Assembly (NCBI RefSeq): GCF_001632805.1
Contig: NZ_CP007220.1
Coordinates: 2,232,001 to 2,296,000 of the forward strand
Direction of reading: 5' to 3'
Source of the DNA: Mycobacteroides chelonae CCUG 47445
GTDB lineage: Bacteria > Actinomycetota > Actinomycetes > Mycobacteriales > Mycobacteriaceae
Length of the DNA: 64,000 nt
Shown here: piece by piece, positions 25,880-33,203 of the stretch
How the letters are laid out: each line of letters begins with the position of its first letter
Position numbering within the stretch: position 1 is the stretch's first letter
Program-made: the position numbers and the translations under genes
Notes under the pieces: model-generated
Database searches by the model: none
The model's input: the letters and a program-made list of their open reading frames with translations, nothing else
What the model was told of the DNA's origin: nothing

Positions 25880-26268
25880 GAGAGCGCAGGCGCGGCAGGG
25901 TATGCGCCGGACTCGTCGTGGACCTCCCGCCCGGTGACAGGAGGATTGAACACACACATCATGCGCATCTGGGTATCGGCGGAAAGCTGGTGTCGCTCAT
26001 TGCCGTTGAGCAGATACATGCTGCCCGGCCCGAGTGTGAACAGTTCACCGTTCTCCAGGTTGGTCAACGTACCGGTACCGGCGGTAAGCCACACCGCCTC
26101 GATGTGATGCTGGTAATGGAAGACGTGGACAGTGCCCGCGTCAATGGTGGTCTCGTGGAAGGAGAACCCGACGCCGTCATCTGCCAGCACGATCCGCTTG
26201 CTATGCCAGCCTTCGCCGCTGACATCGCGTTCGGTACCCGTGATCTGCTGGGTAGTACGGACGATCAC
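25876..26268 (-). CDS. ectC: L-ectoine synthase EctC
   Basis: A 130-residue cupin that closes the ring of N-gamma-acetyl-diaminobutyrate to form ectoine. Recognisable are the start MIVRTTQQITGTERDV, the FHETTIDAGTVHVFHYQ cupin strand, LTNLENGELFTLGPGSMYLLNGNERH and CVFNPPVTGRE near the end. The length is that of the family (about 130). GTG at 26268 has GAGAGGAAA upstream. It lies 39 bases after ectB and overlaps ectD by four bases. Confidence 0.97.
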   Translation of the reverse strand: MIVRTTQQITGTERDVSGEGWHSKRIVLADDGVGFSFHETTIDAGTVHVFHYQHHIEAVWLTAGTGTLTNLENGELFTLGPGSMYLLNGNERHQLSADTQMRMMCVFNPPVTGREVHDESGAYPAAPALS

Positions 26269-26307
26269 GATAGTTTCCTCTCTCGATCGATTGGATTCTG
26301 TACGGAA

Positions 26308-27585
26308 TCAGGCGGATTCGGCGATGGCATCACGCAAGGTGGCGATGCCGATGTCGAGCTGCTCGTCGGTGGTGGTCAGCGCGGGAAGCAGCTTGACGAC
26401 CTCGTCCTTGGGGCCCGAAGTCTCCACCAACAGGTTCCGCTCGAACGCGGCCTTGCTCACTCGAGAGCCCCGCTCGGCATCGGCAAAGGCAATGCCCTGC
26501 ACCATGCCGCGGCCACGCACGGTTACCGAGTCGTCGTCGGCGACCAGTGCGGACAGCTCACTGTGGAGTCGGTCCCCCTTGCGGCGCACGTCATCGCTGA
26601 ATGTGCTATCCCGCCAATACTTCTGCAGCGTTGCGGTGGCGGTCACGAAGGCGGGGTTGTTCCCACGGAAGGTGCCGTTGTGCTCACCCGGGGCCCACTG
26701 GTCGAGATCGGGGCGTATCAGGGTCAGTGCCATCGGCAGGCCGTATCCGCTGATCGACTTGGACAGCGTCACGATGTCCGGACGGATGCCCGCATCTTCG
26801 AAGGAGAAGAAGGCACCCGTTCGGCCGCAACCCATCTGAACGTCATCAACGATCAGTAAGATTTCGCGCGCGCGGCACAGATCTGATAGCGCGCGTAGCC
26901 ACTCGGCGCGAGCGACGTTGACTCCCCCCTCGCCCTGCACGGTTTCAACGATCACCGCGGCAGGCTTGTTGAGTCCGCCGCCTTCGTCGTCGAGCACCTT
27001 CTCAAACCACTGGAAATCTTCGGTGACACCACCGAAGTAGTTGTCGTACGGCATAGGGGTGGAATGCACCAGCGGCACGCCCGCCCCCGCCCGCTTCATG
27101 GAATTTCCCGTCACGGCCAGCGATCCCAGTGTCATTCCATGGAAGGCATTGGTGAAGCTGATGATCGATTCGCGCCCGGTGATGTTCCGCGCCAGCTTGA
27201 GCGCGGCCTCTACGGCGTTGGTTCCGGTGGGGCCGGGGAACTGGACCTTGTAGTCCATGCCGCGCGGCTCCAGGATGGTGCGCTCGAACTCCTCAAGGAA
27301 GTGCTGCTTGGCCACGGTGGCCATGTCCAGACCGTGCACCACACCGTCGGTCGTCAAGTAGTCGATGAGGGCGGTCTTGAGCACCGGGTTGTTATGCCCG
27401 TAGTTGAGCGCGCCCGCACCGGAGAAGAAGTCCAGGTAACGCTCACCGGCGGTGTCGGTGAGCCAGGATCCGGAGGCGGAGGCGAAGGTGGTGGGCCAGC
27501 TGCGGCAATAGCTCCGCACCTCGGATTCACGTTCGTTGATGACCTTCGGCAGCCCAGCTTCCTGAGCGGGCAAGATGGCGGTCAT
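26308..27585 (-). CDS. ectB: Diaminobutyrate-2-oxoglutarate transaminase EctB
   Basis: A 425-residue PLP enzyme that forms L-2,4-diaminobutyrate from aspartate semialdehyde, the first ectoine step. Motifs: VRSYCRSWPTTFASA near the N-terminus, FFSGAGALNYGHNNP, the PLP-binding Asp in LIVDDVQMGCGRTG, and the Schiff-base Lys in DIVTLSKSISGYGLP. The ATG at 27585 has AAAGGGG at good spacing; the 103 codons open upstream are read through the intergenic gap and ectA and are not used. It lies 28 bases after ectA. Confidence 0.97.
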   Translation of the reverse strand: MTAILPAQEAGLPKVINERESEVRSYCRSWPTTFASASGSWLTDTAGERYLDFFSGAGALNYGHNNPVLKTALIDYLTTDGVVHGLDMATVAKQHFLEEFERTILEPRGMDYKVQFPGPTGTNAVEAALKLARNITGRESIISFTNAFHGMTLGSLAVTGNSMKRAGAGVPLVHSTPMPYDNYFGGVTEDFQWFEKVLDDEGGGLNKPAAVIVETVQGEGGVNVARAEWLRALSDLCRAREILLIVDDVQMGCGRTGAFFSFEDAGIRPDIVTLSKSISGYGLPMALTLIRPDLDQWAPGEHNGTFRGNNPAFVTATATLQKYWRDSTFSDDVRRKGDRLHSELSALVADDDSVTVRGRGMVQGIAFADAERGSRVSKAAFERNLLVETSGPKDEVVKLLPALTTTDEQLDIGIATLRDAIAESA

Positions 27586-27613
27586 TTCTGTATCCCCTTT
27601 CGGCCCAATGTTT

Positions 27614-28159
27614 TTAGGCACTGTGGCTGGGTGTTTTATGTGGTTCCAGCGGAGTGAGCCGCAATAGCGGCTCTGCCTCATGTGCATCGGGAAAGAGGTC
27701 CTCGCCGAATCCTGTGGACTCGGTGAGCTCCATATCCCGCCGGCGGGCAAATCCGGCGAATAACGCACGCGAAGCGGTATTAGACTGTGTAACAGTGGTT
27801 TCCATAACCAGGGGTTCACCCTGCAGGGTCGCGAGAGAGTCTGCGAGCCAGGCCAGCATGCTGGCGGCGAGTCCTTTCCCACGGTGTGCCGCATCGACCC
27901 CGACCTGCCAGATCATCAGTGATCCAGACGGCCTGAGGTATCCGGTGACGAATCCGATTGTCTTGTCGTCAACACGTGCGACGGCGGCCGTAGAAGGAAA
28001 GTCGGTGCACCACAACAGGTATGCGTATGAAGAATTGACATCCAATACGCCGGAGTCGCGTGCGATGCGCCACATGTGGCGAGCATCCGACTGCGTTGGG
28101 TGGCCAATCGACCACACAGGGGTGCAACCTTTTTCAGTCTGTAATTCAGTATCGACCAC
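27614..28159 (-). CDS. ectA: Diaminobutyrate acetyltransferase EctA
   Basis: A 181-residue GNAT acetyltransferase that transfers acetyl from acetyl-CoA to diaminobutyrate. It contains the EctA pattern LDVNSSYAYLLWCTDFPSTAAVA and the GNAT acetyl-CoA loop VDAAHRGKGLAASML (about residues 89-103). The start is GTG at 28159. It is the first gene of the ect operon. The 225 bases upstream contain a perfect TGTGA-N6-TCACA element at 28303-28318, so cAMP-CRP control is possible. The C-terminus is a little longer than in many relatives. Confidence 0.95.
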   Translation of the reverse strand: MVDTELQTEKGCTPVWSIGHPTQSDARHMWRIARDSGVLDVNSSYAYLLWCTDFPSTAAVARVDDKTIGFVTGYLRPSGSLMIWQVGVDAAHRGKGLAASMLAWLADSLATLQGEPLVMETTVTQSNTASRALFAGFARRRDMELTESTGFGEDLFPDAHEAEPLLRLTPLEPHKTPSHSA

Positions 28160-28302
28160 TAAAAATCACCATCACCACAACATGTTTCGTATCAACTCGG
28201 GTTTCGTACCGTTCGACCGTAACCACATTGACACCCGAATGGCCAGGACCGGCACCAGCGATGCGGGTCAACTCATAGCGTTTGCCGAGGGTATCCACCT
28301 GA

Positions 28303-28318
28303 TGTGACCCTCGTCACA
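28303..28318. promoter_or_regulatory. CRP-type site (TGTGA-N6-TCACA) upstream of ectA
   Basis: TGTGACCCTCGTCACA is an exact match to the TGTGA-N6-TCACA palindrome bound by CRP proteins, including mycobacterial Crp. It lies 144 bases upstream of the ectA start and 67 bases beyond the FUSC gene stop, so only the ect operon is a plausible target. Function is untested. Confidence 0.6.
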
Positions 28319-28384
28319 TTATTGTGGGACCATGAGAACTTGACGGGATCTTGACGAATGTGCCTCGAGATTGCCCGGCAAAAT

Positions 28385-30028
28385 TCAGTCCTTGCTGCTG
28401 AAGCAGCGCTCCCAGCGGTCGGGGTCGGCGAGCATCGCGCCGGGAGGAGTGGCCCAGCAGGCGGCCACCAGGTCGTATCCGTGGTGAATGAGTGCGGCGT
28501 GTGCGGGCCAGTGGGCCTGCAGCCAGTCGGGCTCGTTGTGTGCGCTGTGAACGCCCGCCCGGATAGCGCCCTCGAGTTCGAAGGATAGGTCGCGTGCTTC
28601 TGCGTACGCCGCGTCGTGGGCGGGCTGCACGCGGGCACTCGCGACCAGAGCCAATGCCGCCTGTCGGATCCGGGCCTCGGTGAATGTGAAGGTCCGGCGA
28701 TGGGCACGCGGCGCGATCAGATACATGGACGCCATGGCGACGGCGACACCGATCAGCGTCTCCGCGAGGCGGTCGCGCACGATCGAGGTGACGGACCCGT
28801 GCAAGGTGACCACGCCCGCCGACAGCAGTGCGATGGGCGTCACGAACATGACGGCGACGGCGTAGTTGCGTGGCAGGAAAAGCTCGGTGCAGAACTGCAA
28901 TGTCGCGATGGCGGCGATGAGCGCGTACCCGGTGAGGGAAAGCTGGTACAGCACTGCGAAGAGGCCGAGCCCGATCACCGTTCCCGCGAAGCGGTGTAGT
29001 CCGCGCACCGTTCCGTGTAGCCGGTCCGGACCCAGATGGACGATCACGAGAGCGCTCAGGATCGCCCATTGCGGGCGTGTCAGCCCGACAGCGGAACTGA
29101 TGACTCCGGCGCCAAGGCAGGCGATGCCGACGCGTCCGGCGGTGATGGTGGCGTGTGAACGGAACCGCACCGAGCGGCGCAACCGGTACCAAATACTGGG
29201 CCGGACCACCAGGACGTGGTCGCCCGGGATGACGTGATCGAGCACCATCTTGGTGCCGACGGCGGTTTCGGTGAACCGACGATGGGTGTCGAGCATCGTG
29301 GCCACCAGGGGCGAATCCGACCGGGTGGAGATTCCCGCGTCATGCAGGGCGGTCCAGGCTGAGGAGATCGCCAGTCCCGCGGCGTGGCGTGCGTCGACCG
29401 TCGCGTTGCCTGGCTGTGCGTAGCCGTCAACCGCATCGACTGCCCTCTGCACGGCGACACGTTCCGGTTTGTGAAGGTCAACCACGGCACCGACCATCGA
29501 AACAGCCACCGCTGCAACGGCTCCCAGGCTTGCGCAGACAAGAATCTTGATCGGATCCACACCCCATTCGGTCGCGCCGAGCGCGCCGCCGCACACCAGC
29601 ACGAAGAACAGGGCACCCGGCGGACCAAGCCGAAGCGCGTCCACGGTGTACACGACCGGGACCGCGACGGCCGTCAGAGTGAGGATGATGGCCACCTTGT
29701 TGGCGACGCCGCCGGGGGCATGGGTGCCGACGACGGCGCCGAGCATTGCGATAAGAAGCAGCGCCGCTCCCGCGGTGGCGACGACGGCGGCACGTACCCG
29801 GTACGGGCGTCCCTCGCCGTAGAGGACGGCGAAGGCGCCGTAGGTGACATAGAGTGCCGCATTCGGATACCCGGCGGCCACCACGAGCGCCCCGGGAACG
29901 GCGACGGCGGCGCCGGCGCGTAAGCCGATGCTCCACCGCCTGCCCGCCGGCGGCGCGGAGAACAGGATGGAACGGGCCCGGGCGATCTGCGGCAGCGGAT
30001 CCGGCGATTCAGGCGCGGACGGGGTCAC
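28385..30028 (-). CDS. FUSC-family (aromatic acid exporter-like) membrane protein
   Basis: A 547-residue membrane protein with two blocks of hydrophobic helices (about residues 30-170 and 300-440) separated by a soluble region and followed by a soluble tail, the layout of the fusaric-acid/aromatic-acid exporter superfamily. The second block, RPQWAILSALVIVHLGPDR, then LHRFAGTVIGLGLFAVLY and RLAETLIGVAVA, is the FUSC domain. GTG at 30028 is three bases after the MerR stop, so the two genes form an operon, apparently behind the IdeR-like box at 30679. Family members export aromatic or hydrophobic acids. An iron-controlled export of salicylate or a siderophore precursor is a hypothesis only. Confidence 0.82.
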   Translation of the reverse strand: MTPSAPESPDPLPQIARARSILFSAPPAGRRWSIGLRAGAAVAVPGALVVAAGYPNAALYVTYGAFAVLYGEGRPYRVRAAVVATAGAALLLIAMLGAVVGTHAPGGVANKVAIILTLTAVAVPVVYTVDALRLGPPGALFFVLVCGGALGATEWGVDPIKILVCASLGAVAAVAVSMVGAVVDLHKPERVAVQRAVDAVDGYAQPGNATVDARHAAGLAISSAWTALHDAGISTRSDSPLVATMLDTHRRFTETAVGTKMVLDHVIPGDHVLVVRPSIWYRLRRSVRFRSHATITAGRVGIACLGAGVISSAVGLTRPQWAILSALVIVHLGPDRLHGTVRGLHRFAGTVIGLGLFAVLYQLSLTGYALIAAIATLQFCTELFLPRNYAVAVMFVTPIALLSAGVVTLHGSVTSIVRDRLAETLIGVAVAMASMYLIAPRAHRRTFTFTEARIRQAALALVASARVQPAHDAAYAEARDLSFELEGAIRAGVHSAHNEPDWLQAHWPAHAALIHHGYDLVAACWATPPGAMLADPDRWERCFSSKD

Positions 30029-30031
30029 ACG

Positions 30032-30664
30032 TCATTTCATACCGTGCCGCTGCCGGTAGGCGCGCTGTTTGCAGGCGGGGGAGCAGTAGCGTGCAGGCCG
30101 TCCCTTCCCGTGCGTGATCAGCTCGGAGCCGCAGAAATCGCAGCTCGTGTGCATCTCGGCGGGTATTTCGTCACGAACTGAAGGGGATTCGTAACAGGTG
30201 CCGCGCGCCGCGGATACCAGGTTATTGCCGGCAGCGCGGCCACGGGGGGTGCGGATGCGGAGCTCACCATCGAGATAGGGGCAATCGACGATGTCCTCGT
30301 TCTGGCAGGACAGCAGGTGGTTCAGGTATTCGCGTGCGCGATTGAGCTGTTCGATACGCGTGGAGATCTCGGCGACCTGTTCGGTGACCGCGACGCGCCA
30401 GGTATCTGGTTGCGCCGAATGCGATGTCACGACGGCCGCCTGGCGCAGCGGCATCATCCCGGTGATGCAGCACAGGTATGCGATGCCGATGCGCCGCAGG
30501 TCTCGTTCGGTGTAGGTGCGGCGTCCGCTGTGCTGTACCGGCGAATTCAAGACGCCCTGCTTCTCCCACCACCGCAGGGTCGACGGACTGAGGCCGTAGA
30601 GGGCCGCGGCCTCGCCGATGTTCACGGTGGGTTCGGTGGGTGCTGGTCTGGACATCAAGCTCAC
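30032..30664 (-). CDS. MerR regulator with C-terminal zinc-finger-like domain
   Basis: A 210-residue protein (207 if the ATG at 30655 is used instead of GTG at 30664). Residues 15-85 are a MerR helix-turn-helix (VNIGEAAALYGLSPSTLRWWE, then GRRTYTERDLRRIGIAYLC). A coiled-coil helix follows (about 90-120), then Cys-containing segments (CQNEDIVDCPYL), and the C-terminus carries CDFCGSELITHGKGRPARYC (20 residues), then SPACKQRAYRQRH, a CxxC...CxxxC treble-clef-like finger rare in MerR proteins. It precedes the FUSC gene by three bases and is itself preceded by an IdeR-like box at 30679-30697. The ligand is unknown. Confidence 0.88.
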   Translation of the reverse strand: MSLMSRPAPTEPTVNIGEAAALYGLSPSTLRWWEKQGVLNSPVQHSGRRTYTERDLRRIGIAYLCCITGMMPLRQAAVVTSHSAQPDTWRVAVTEQVAEISTRIEQLNRAREYLNHLLSCQNEDIVDCPYLDGELRIRTPRGRAAGNNLVSAARGTCYESPSVRDEIPAEMHTSCDFCGSELITHGKGRPARYCSPACKQRAYRQRHGMK

Positions 30665-30678
30665 TTCACCATTGAAAC

Positions 30679-30697
30679 TTAGGTAAACCTAACTTGC
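30679..30697. promoter_or_regulatory. IdeR-like box before the MerR-FUSC operon
   Basis: TTAGGTAAACCTAACTTGC matches the IdeR consensus at about 14 of 19 positions; the core TTAGGT-AAACCTAA is strongly dyad-symmetric. It lies 15 bases upstream of the GTG (24 from the ATG) of the MerR gene and 21 bases downstream of the preceding DyP stop, so its only sensible target is the MerR-FUSC unit. Confidence 0.65.
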
Positions 30698-30717
30698 AAG
30701 GGGGTGTGAGCGACGCA

Positions 30718-31926
30718 CTAGTCAAGCAGTGTCCGGCCGAGATATCCGTCCTCAGCGGTGCCCGGCGGCATGACGAAGACGGCAGATCCGACTGCGGTGT
30801 TCCACTGATTGAACTCGTCGCGTTCGGCCAACCGTCGCTGAACCGGGACGAACTGCGTGGCGATATCACGTTGATAGGCGGCGAAAATCAGGCCCGAGTT
30901 CGACGAAGAGCCGGGCAGCGGAGCGTCGTCGAAGTTGTACGGACGGCGCAGGAATTTCTCGTGCGGATTGCGGTGGCGGGCCAGGGCGACATGTGAGGTC
31001 GCCGGTATTACGGGGATGCCACCACGGGTCATCTCCAGGTCGGGTTCGTCGGATTCCTTCTCGCCGGTCAGTGGCGCACCGTTGGCTGCTCGCCGGCCCA
31101 TCACCAGGTCGCGGAGCTTGACGTCTAGCTGGTCCCATCCGTCCAGGTCCATGGTGATCCTGCGCAGGACCAAAAGCGTTCCGCCCCTGAGCCATTGATG
31201 ATCATCGCCCTGGTGCCACAGCAGAGTGTCGAGCTCGGGCACGGTGGGGTTCACCGTGCCGTCGACTTGTCCCATGAGGTTGCGCATGGTGCCCCCAGAG
31301 GAATCTTCCGCGCGTGGTGTCCGGAATCCGGTCTGGCGCCAGCGTTCGGTGGCTAGCGAGCGCACATTCTTCAAGAGAACCCGCGCCGCATGCGCCACCA
31401 CCAGCATGTCGTCGGCGCAAATCTGCAGCAGGAGATCTCCTCCGCACCAACGTTTGTCGAGTTTGTCGGTGGCGAACGCCGGGAAGTCGCGTGCCGAGGC
31501 GGGACATCTGTTGGCCAGGCCGGCCTTGGCGAACACCGACGGGCCCAAGCCCGTCGTGATGGTCAATCGTGCTGTGGTCGTTGCCAATTCCGGCTCGGTG
31601 TCGGCGAGAGCGGGCAGGCCCTGGGTCAATCTGGCCGCGTCGGTGGTCCACAGACGTAAGACCGACCGTAGATTCTCTTGAGTCGACTGTTCGTCTGTGC
31701 TGCTGCCAGGTAGTAGATCCAGGGCGAGGAACAACGCGTGCGACTGCGGGGCGGTGGTGATCCCCGCCTGATGCTCTCCATGGAACGGTTCGACAGCAGG
31801 TGCGCCTTGTGGCCGTGCTGCTTGGGACTGGGCCGACCATGCCGAGAGCCCAGCGCCCGCGGTGAGGGCGGCCGCTGCGCCGCCGCCGACAATGAGTCCC
31901 CGTCGGGACAGAGAACGAGGTGTCAT
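30718..31926 (-). CDS. Tat-exported DyP-type heme peroxidase
   Basis: A 402-residue peroxidase of the DyP/EfeB family. A twin-arginine signal (LSRRGLIVGGGAAAALTAGAGL, near residues 5-26) implies export in folded form with heme. The family motif GxxDG appears as MGQVDGTVNP (about residue 222), and the heme-side His is probably in ATSHVALARHRNP. DyP proteins oxidise dyes and phenolics with H2O2; EfeB homologues take part in heme or iron handling. It starts two bases after the PCu(A)C gene stop, so the two are co-translated. Cargo of an encapsulin is unlikely because no encapsulin gene is adjacent and it carries a Tat signal. Confidence 0.92.
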   Translation of the reverse strand: MTPRSLSRRGLIVGGGAAAALTAGAGLSAWSAQSQAARPQGAPAVEPFHGEHQAGITTAPQSHALFLALDLLPGSSTDEQSTQENLRSVLRLWTTDAARLTQGLPALADTEPELATTTARLTITTGLGPSVFAKAGLANRCPASARDFPAFATDKLDKRWCGGDLLLQICADDMLVVAHAARVLLKNVRSLATERWRQTGFRTPRAEDSSGGTMRNLMGQVDGTVNPTVPELDTLLWHQGDDHQWLRGGTLLVLRRITMDLDGWDQLDVKLRDLVMGRRAANGAPLTGEKESDEPDLEMTRGGIPVIPATSHVALARHRNPHEKFLRRPYNFDDAPLPGSSSNSGLIFAAYQRDIATQFVPVQRRLAERDEFNQWNTAVGSAVFVMPPGTAEDGYLGRTLLD

Positions 31927-31928
31927 GC

Positions 31929-32402
31929 TCAGGGCTGGTAGTTCTCGTTGCCGCCTGCGAAGTCGCGGATCTGGGCGGTCAGGGGCTTGGTCGAGCCATC
32001 CTGGAAGGCCAGCGTGATGACGACGTCTTGGCCCGGGCGCAGGGGCGTGGTCAGTCCCATGAGCATGACGTGATCGCCGCCGGGGGAGAGCTTGTGCTCG
32101 CCGTTGGCGGGAATGGCGACCCCGCCCTCCTTGGGGCGCATCAATCCGCCGGGAGTCACCTCGTGGAGCTCGACAGACCGGGCGGCCGGTGAGGTGGCGG
32201 ACACGATGCGCGCCTCACTGGAACCGTTGTTGTGCACGGTGCCGAACACCGACGTCATGGAGCCGTCGGGAGCGGACTTGGCCCACTGGTCGGTGATGGT
32301 GACTGCCGAAGCTTGCGTGGCCTGGCTGGCGGATGTGGACTCATGCGCCGAACAACCGGCGAGCAAGGACAGCGCGACTGCTGCCGGGATGACGATCTTC
32401 AC
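31929..32402 (-). CDS. PCu(A)C-type copper chaperone lipoprotein
   Basis: A 157-residue lipoprotein: signal MKIVIPAAVALSLLAGCSA with the lipid-anchored Cys near residue 17, then a DUF461/PCu(A)C domain. The Cu(I) site H(M)x10Mx21HxM is partly readable: VELHEVTPGGLMRPKEGG and the later GGDHVMLMGL, which gives His and Met ligands. Such proteins carry copper to extracytoplasmic enzymes. The start is GTG at 32402, six bases after the GntR stop, with no clear Shine-Dalgarno. It sits between a GntR regulator and the DyP peroxidase in one operon, as in several other actinobacteria. Confidence 0.88.
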   Translation of the reverse strand: MKIVIPAAVALSLLAGCSAHESTSASQATQASAVTITDQWAKSAPDGSMTSVFGTVHNNGSSEARIVSATSPAARSVELHEVTPGGLMRPKEGGVAIPANGEHKLSPGGDHVMLMGLTTPLRPGQDVVITLAFQDGSTKPLTAQIRDFAGGNENYQP

Positions 32403-32408
32403 GTTCAG

Positions 32409-33113
32409 CTAGTCGTGTGCCGGTGACGGAAAGTTCCGGCGGCGCAGGCTCAGCTCGGTGAAAAGCCGTTCGGTGGCGGTCGTGGCGGCGTCGATATCGC
32501 CGGCGATGACAGCCTCGACGAGCATCGTGTGTTCGTGCTCGAACGAGCACTCCGCGCCTATCGGGTTTCCTCGCATGTAATGGTCCATCAGGCCCAGCAG
32601 TGAATCGTAAAGTTCCAGGTAGAGGGCATTGTGGCTTGCGGCCACCACGGCCCGGTGCACCGCGATGTCGGTGGAGATGGCGTCCTCGACATCCTGGGGT
32701 GCGACGTGGTGGGGCGCCCATAGCGCGTTGCGGCGTTGCAGCAGGGCGCGCAGGTGCTCGATGTCATCCTCATCACGTCGCTGGGCGGCGAGCCCGGCGG
32801 CGGTCACCTCAAGGGTCTGCCGCAGTTCGATCAGATCGCGGTCATTGGCGGCCGCGAAGTAGTCGGCGATGGCCGAGCCGCTTCCGCCCATCGAGAGCAC
32901 ATAGGTGCCGGACCCCTGGCGCCGTTCCAGCATCCCGGCATGTACCAGGGCCTGGACCGCCTCTCTAATTGTGTTGCGGGAGGTCCCGGTGAGCTCGCAC
33001 AATTCAGGTTCGGTCGGAATGCGCGCGCCGATGGCCCAGCGTCCCGACAGAATCTCCTCGCGGAGTTGCTCGGTGACCTGGCCAATCAGTGTTTGGCGAC
33101 GGACCGGCTGCAT
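32409..33113 (-). CDS. GntR/FadR-type regulator
   Basis: A 234-residue regulator with an N-terminal GntR helix-turn-helix (EILSGRWAIGARIPTEPELC, then TSRNTIREAVQALVHAGMLERRQGSGTYV) and an all-helical FCD domain (about 85-225) with metal-ligand-like Asp/His positions (DISTDIAVHRAVVAASHNALYLELYD; EHEHTMLVEAVIAGD). It lies divergent from the CynX-type MFS gene at 33204 and immediately upstream of the PCu(A)C gene on its own strand, so it could control either side. Such FCD regulators usually control the adjacent divergent transporter. Confidence 0.9.
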   Translation of the reverse strand: MQPVRRQTLIGQVTEQLREEILSGRWAIGARIPTEPELCELTGTSRNTIREAVQALVHAGMLERRQGSGTYVLSMGGSGSAIADYFAAANDRDLIELRQTLEVTAAGLAAQRRDEDDIEHLRALLQRRNALWAPHHVAPQDVEDAISTDIAVHRAVVAASHNALYLELYDSLLGLMDHYMRGNPIGAECSFEHEHTMLVEAVIAGDIDAATTATERLFTELSLRRRNFPSPAHD

Positions 33114-33152
33114 GAGGGCTCATCGTAGCGTGCGGTGGAAATCACCTTGAAC

Positions 33153-33168
33153 CCATTCATCCATTCAT
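33153..33168. repeat. 8-base tandem repeat in the GntR/MFS promoter gap
   Basis: CCATTCAT occurs twice head to tail (33153-33160, 33161-33168), 35 bases before the MFS start and 39 bases before the GntR gene start. It may be part of the FadR-type operator or simple slippage. No further copies were seen. Confidence 0.4.
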
Positions 33169-33203
33169 CCTATGATTTGCCGGGGCATACAGGAGGATGA
33201 ACG

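Noticed and set aside
30718..31926. DyP peroxidase as encapsulin cargo
   Set aside because: No encapsulin gene is adjacent and the protein has a Tat export signal.
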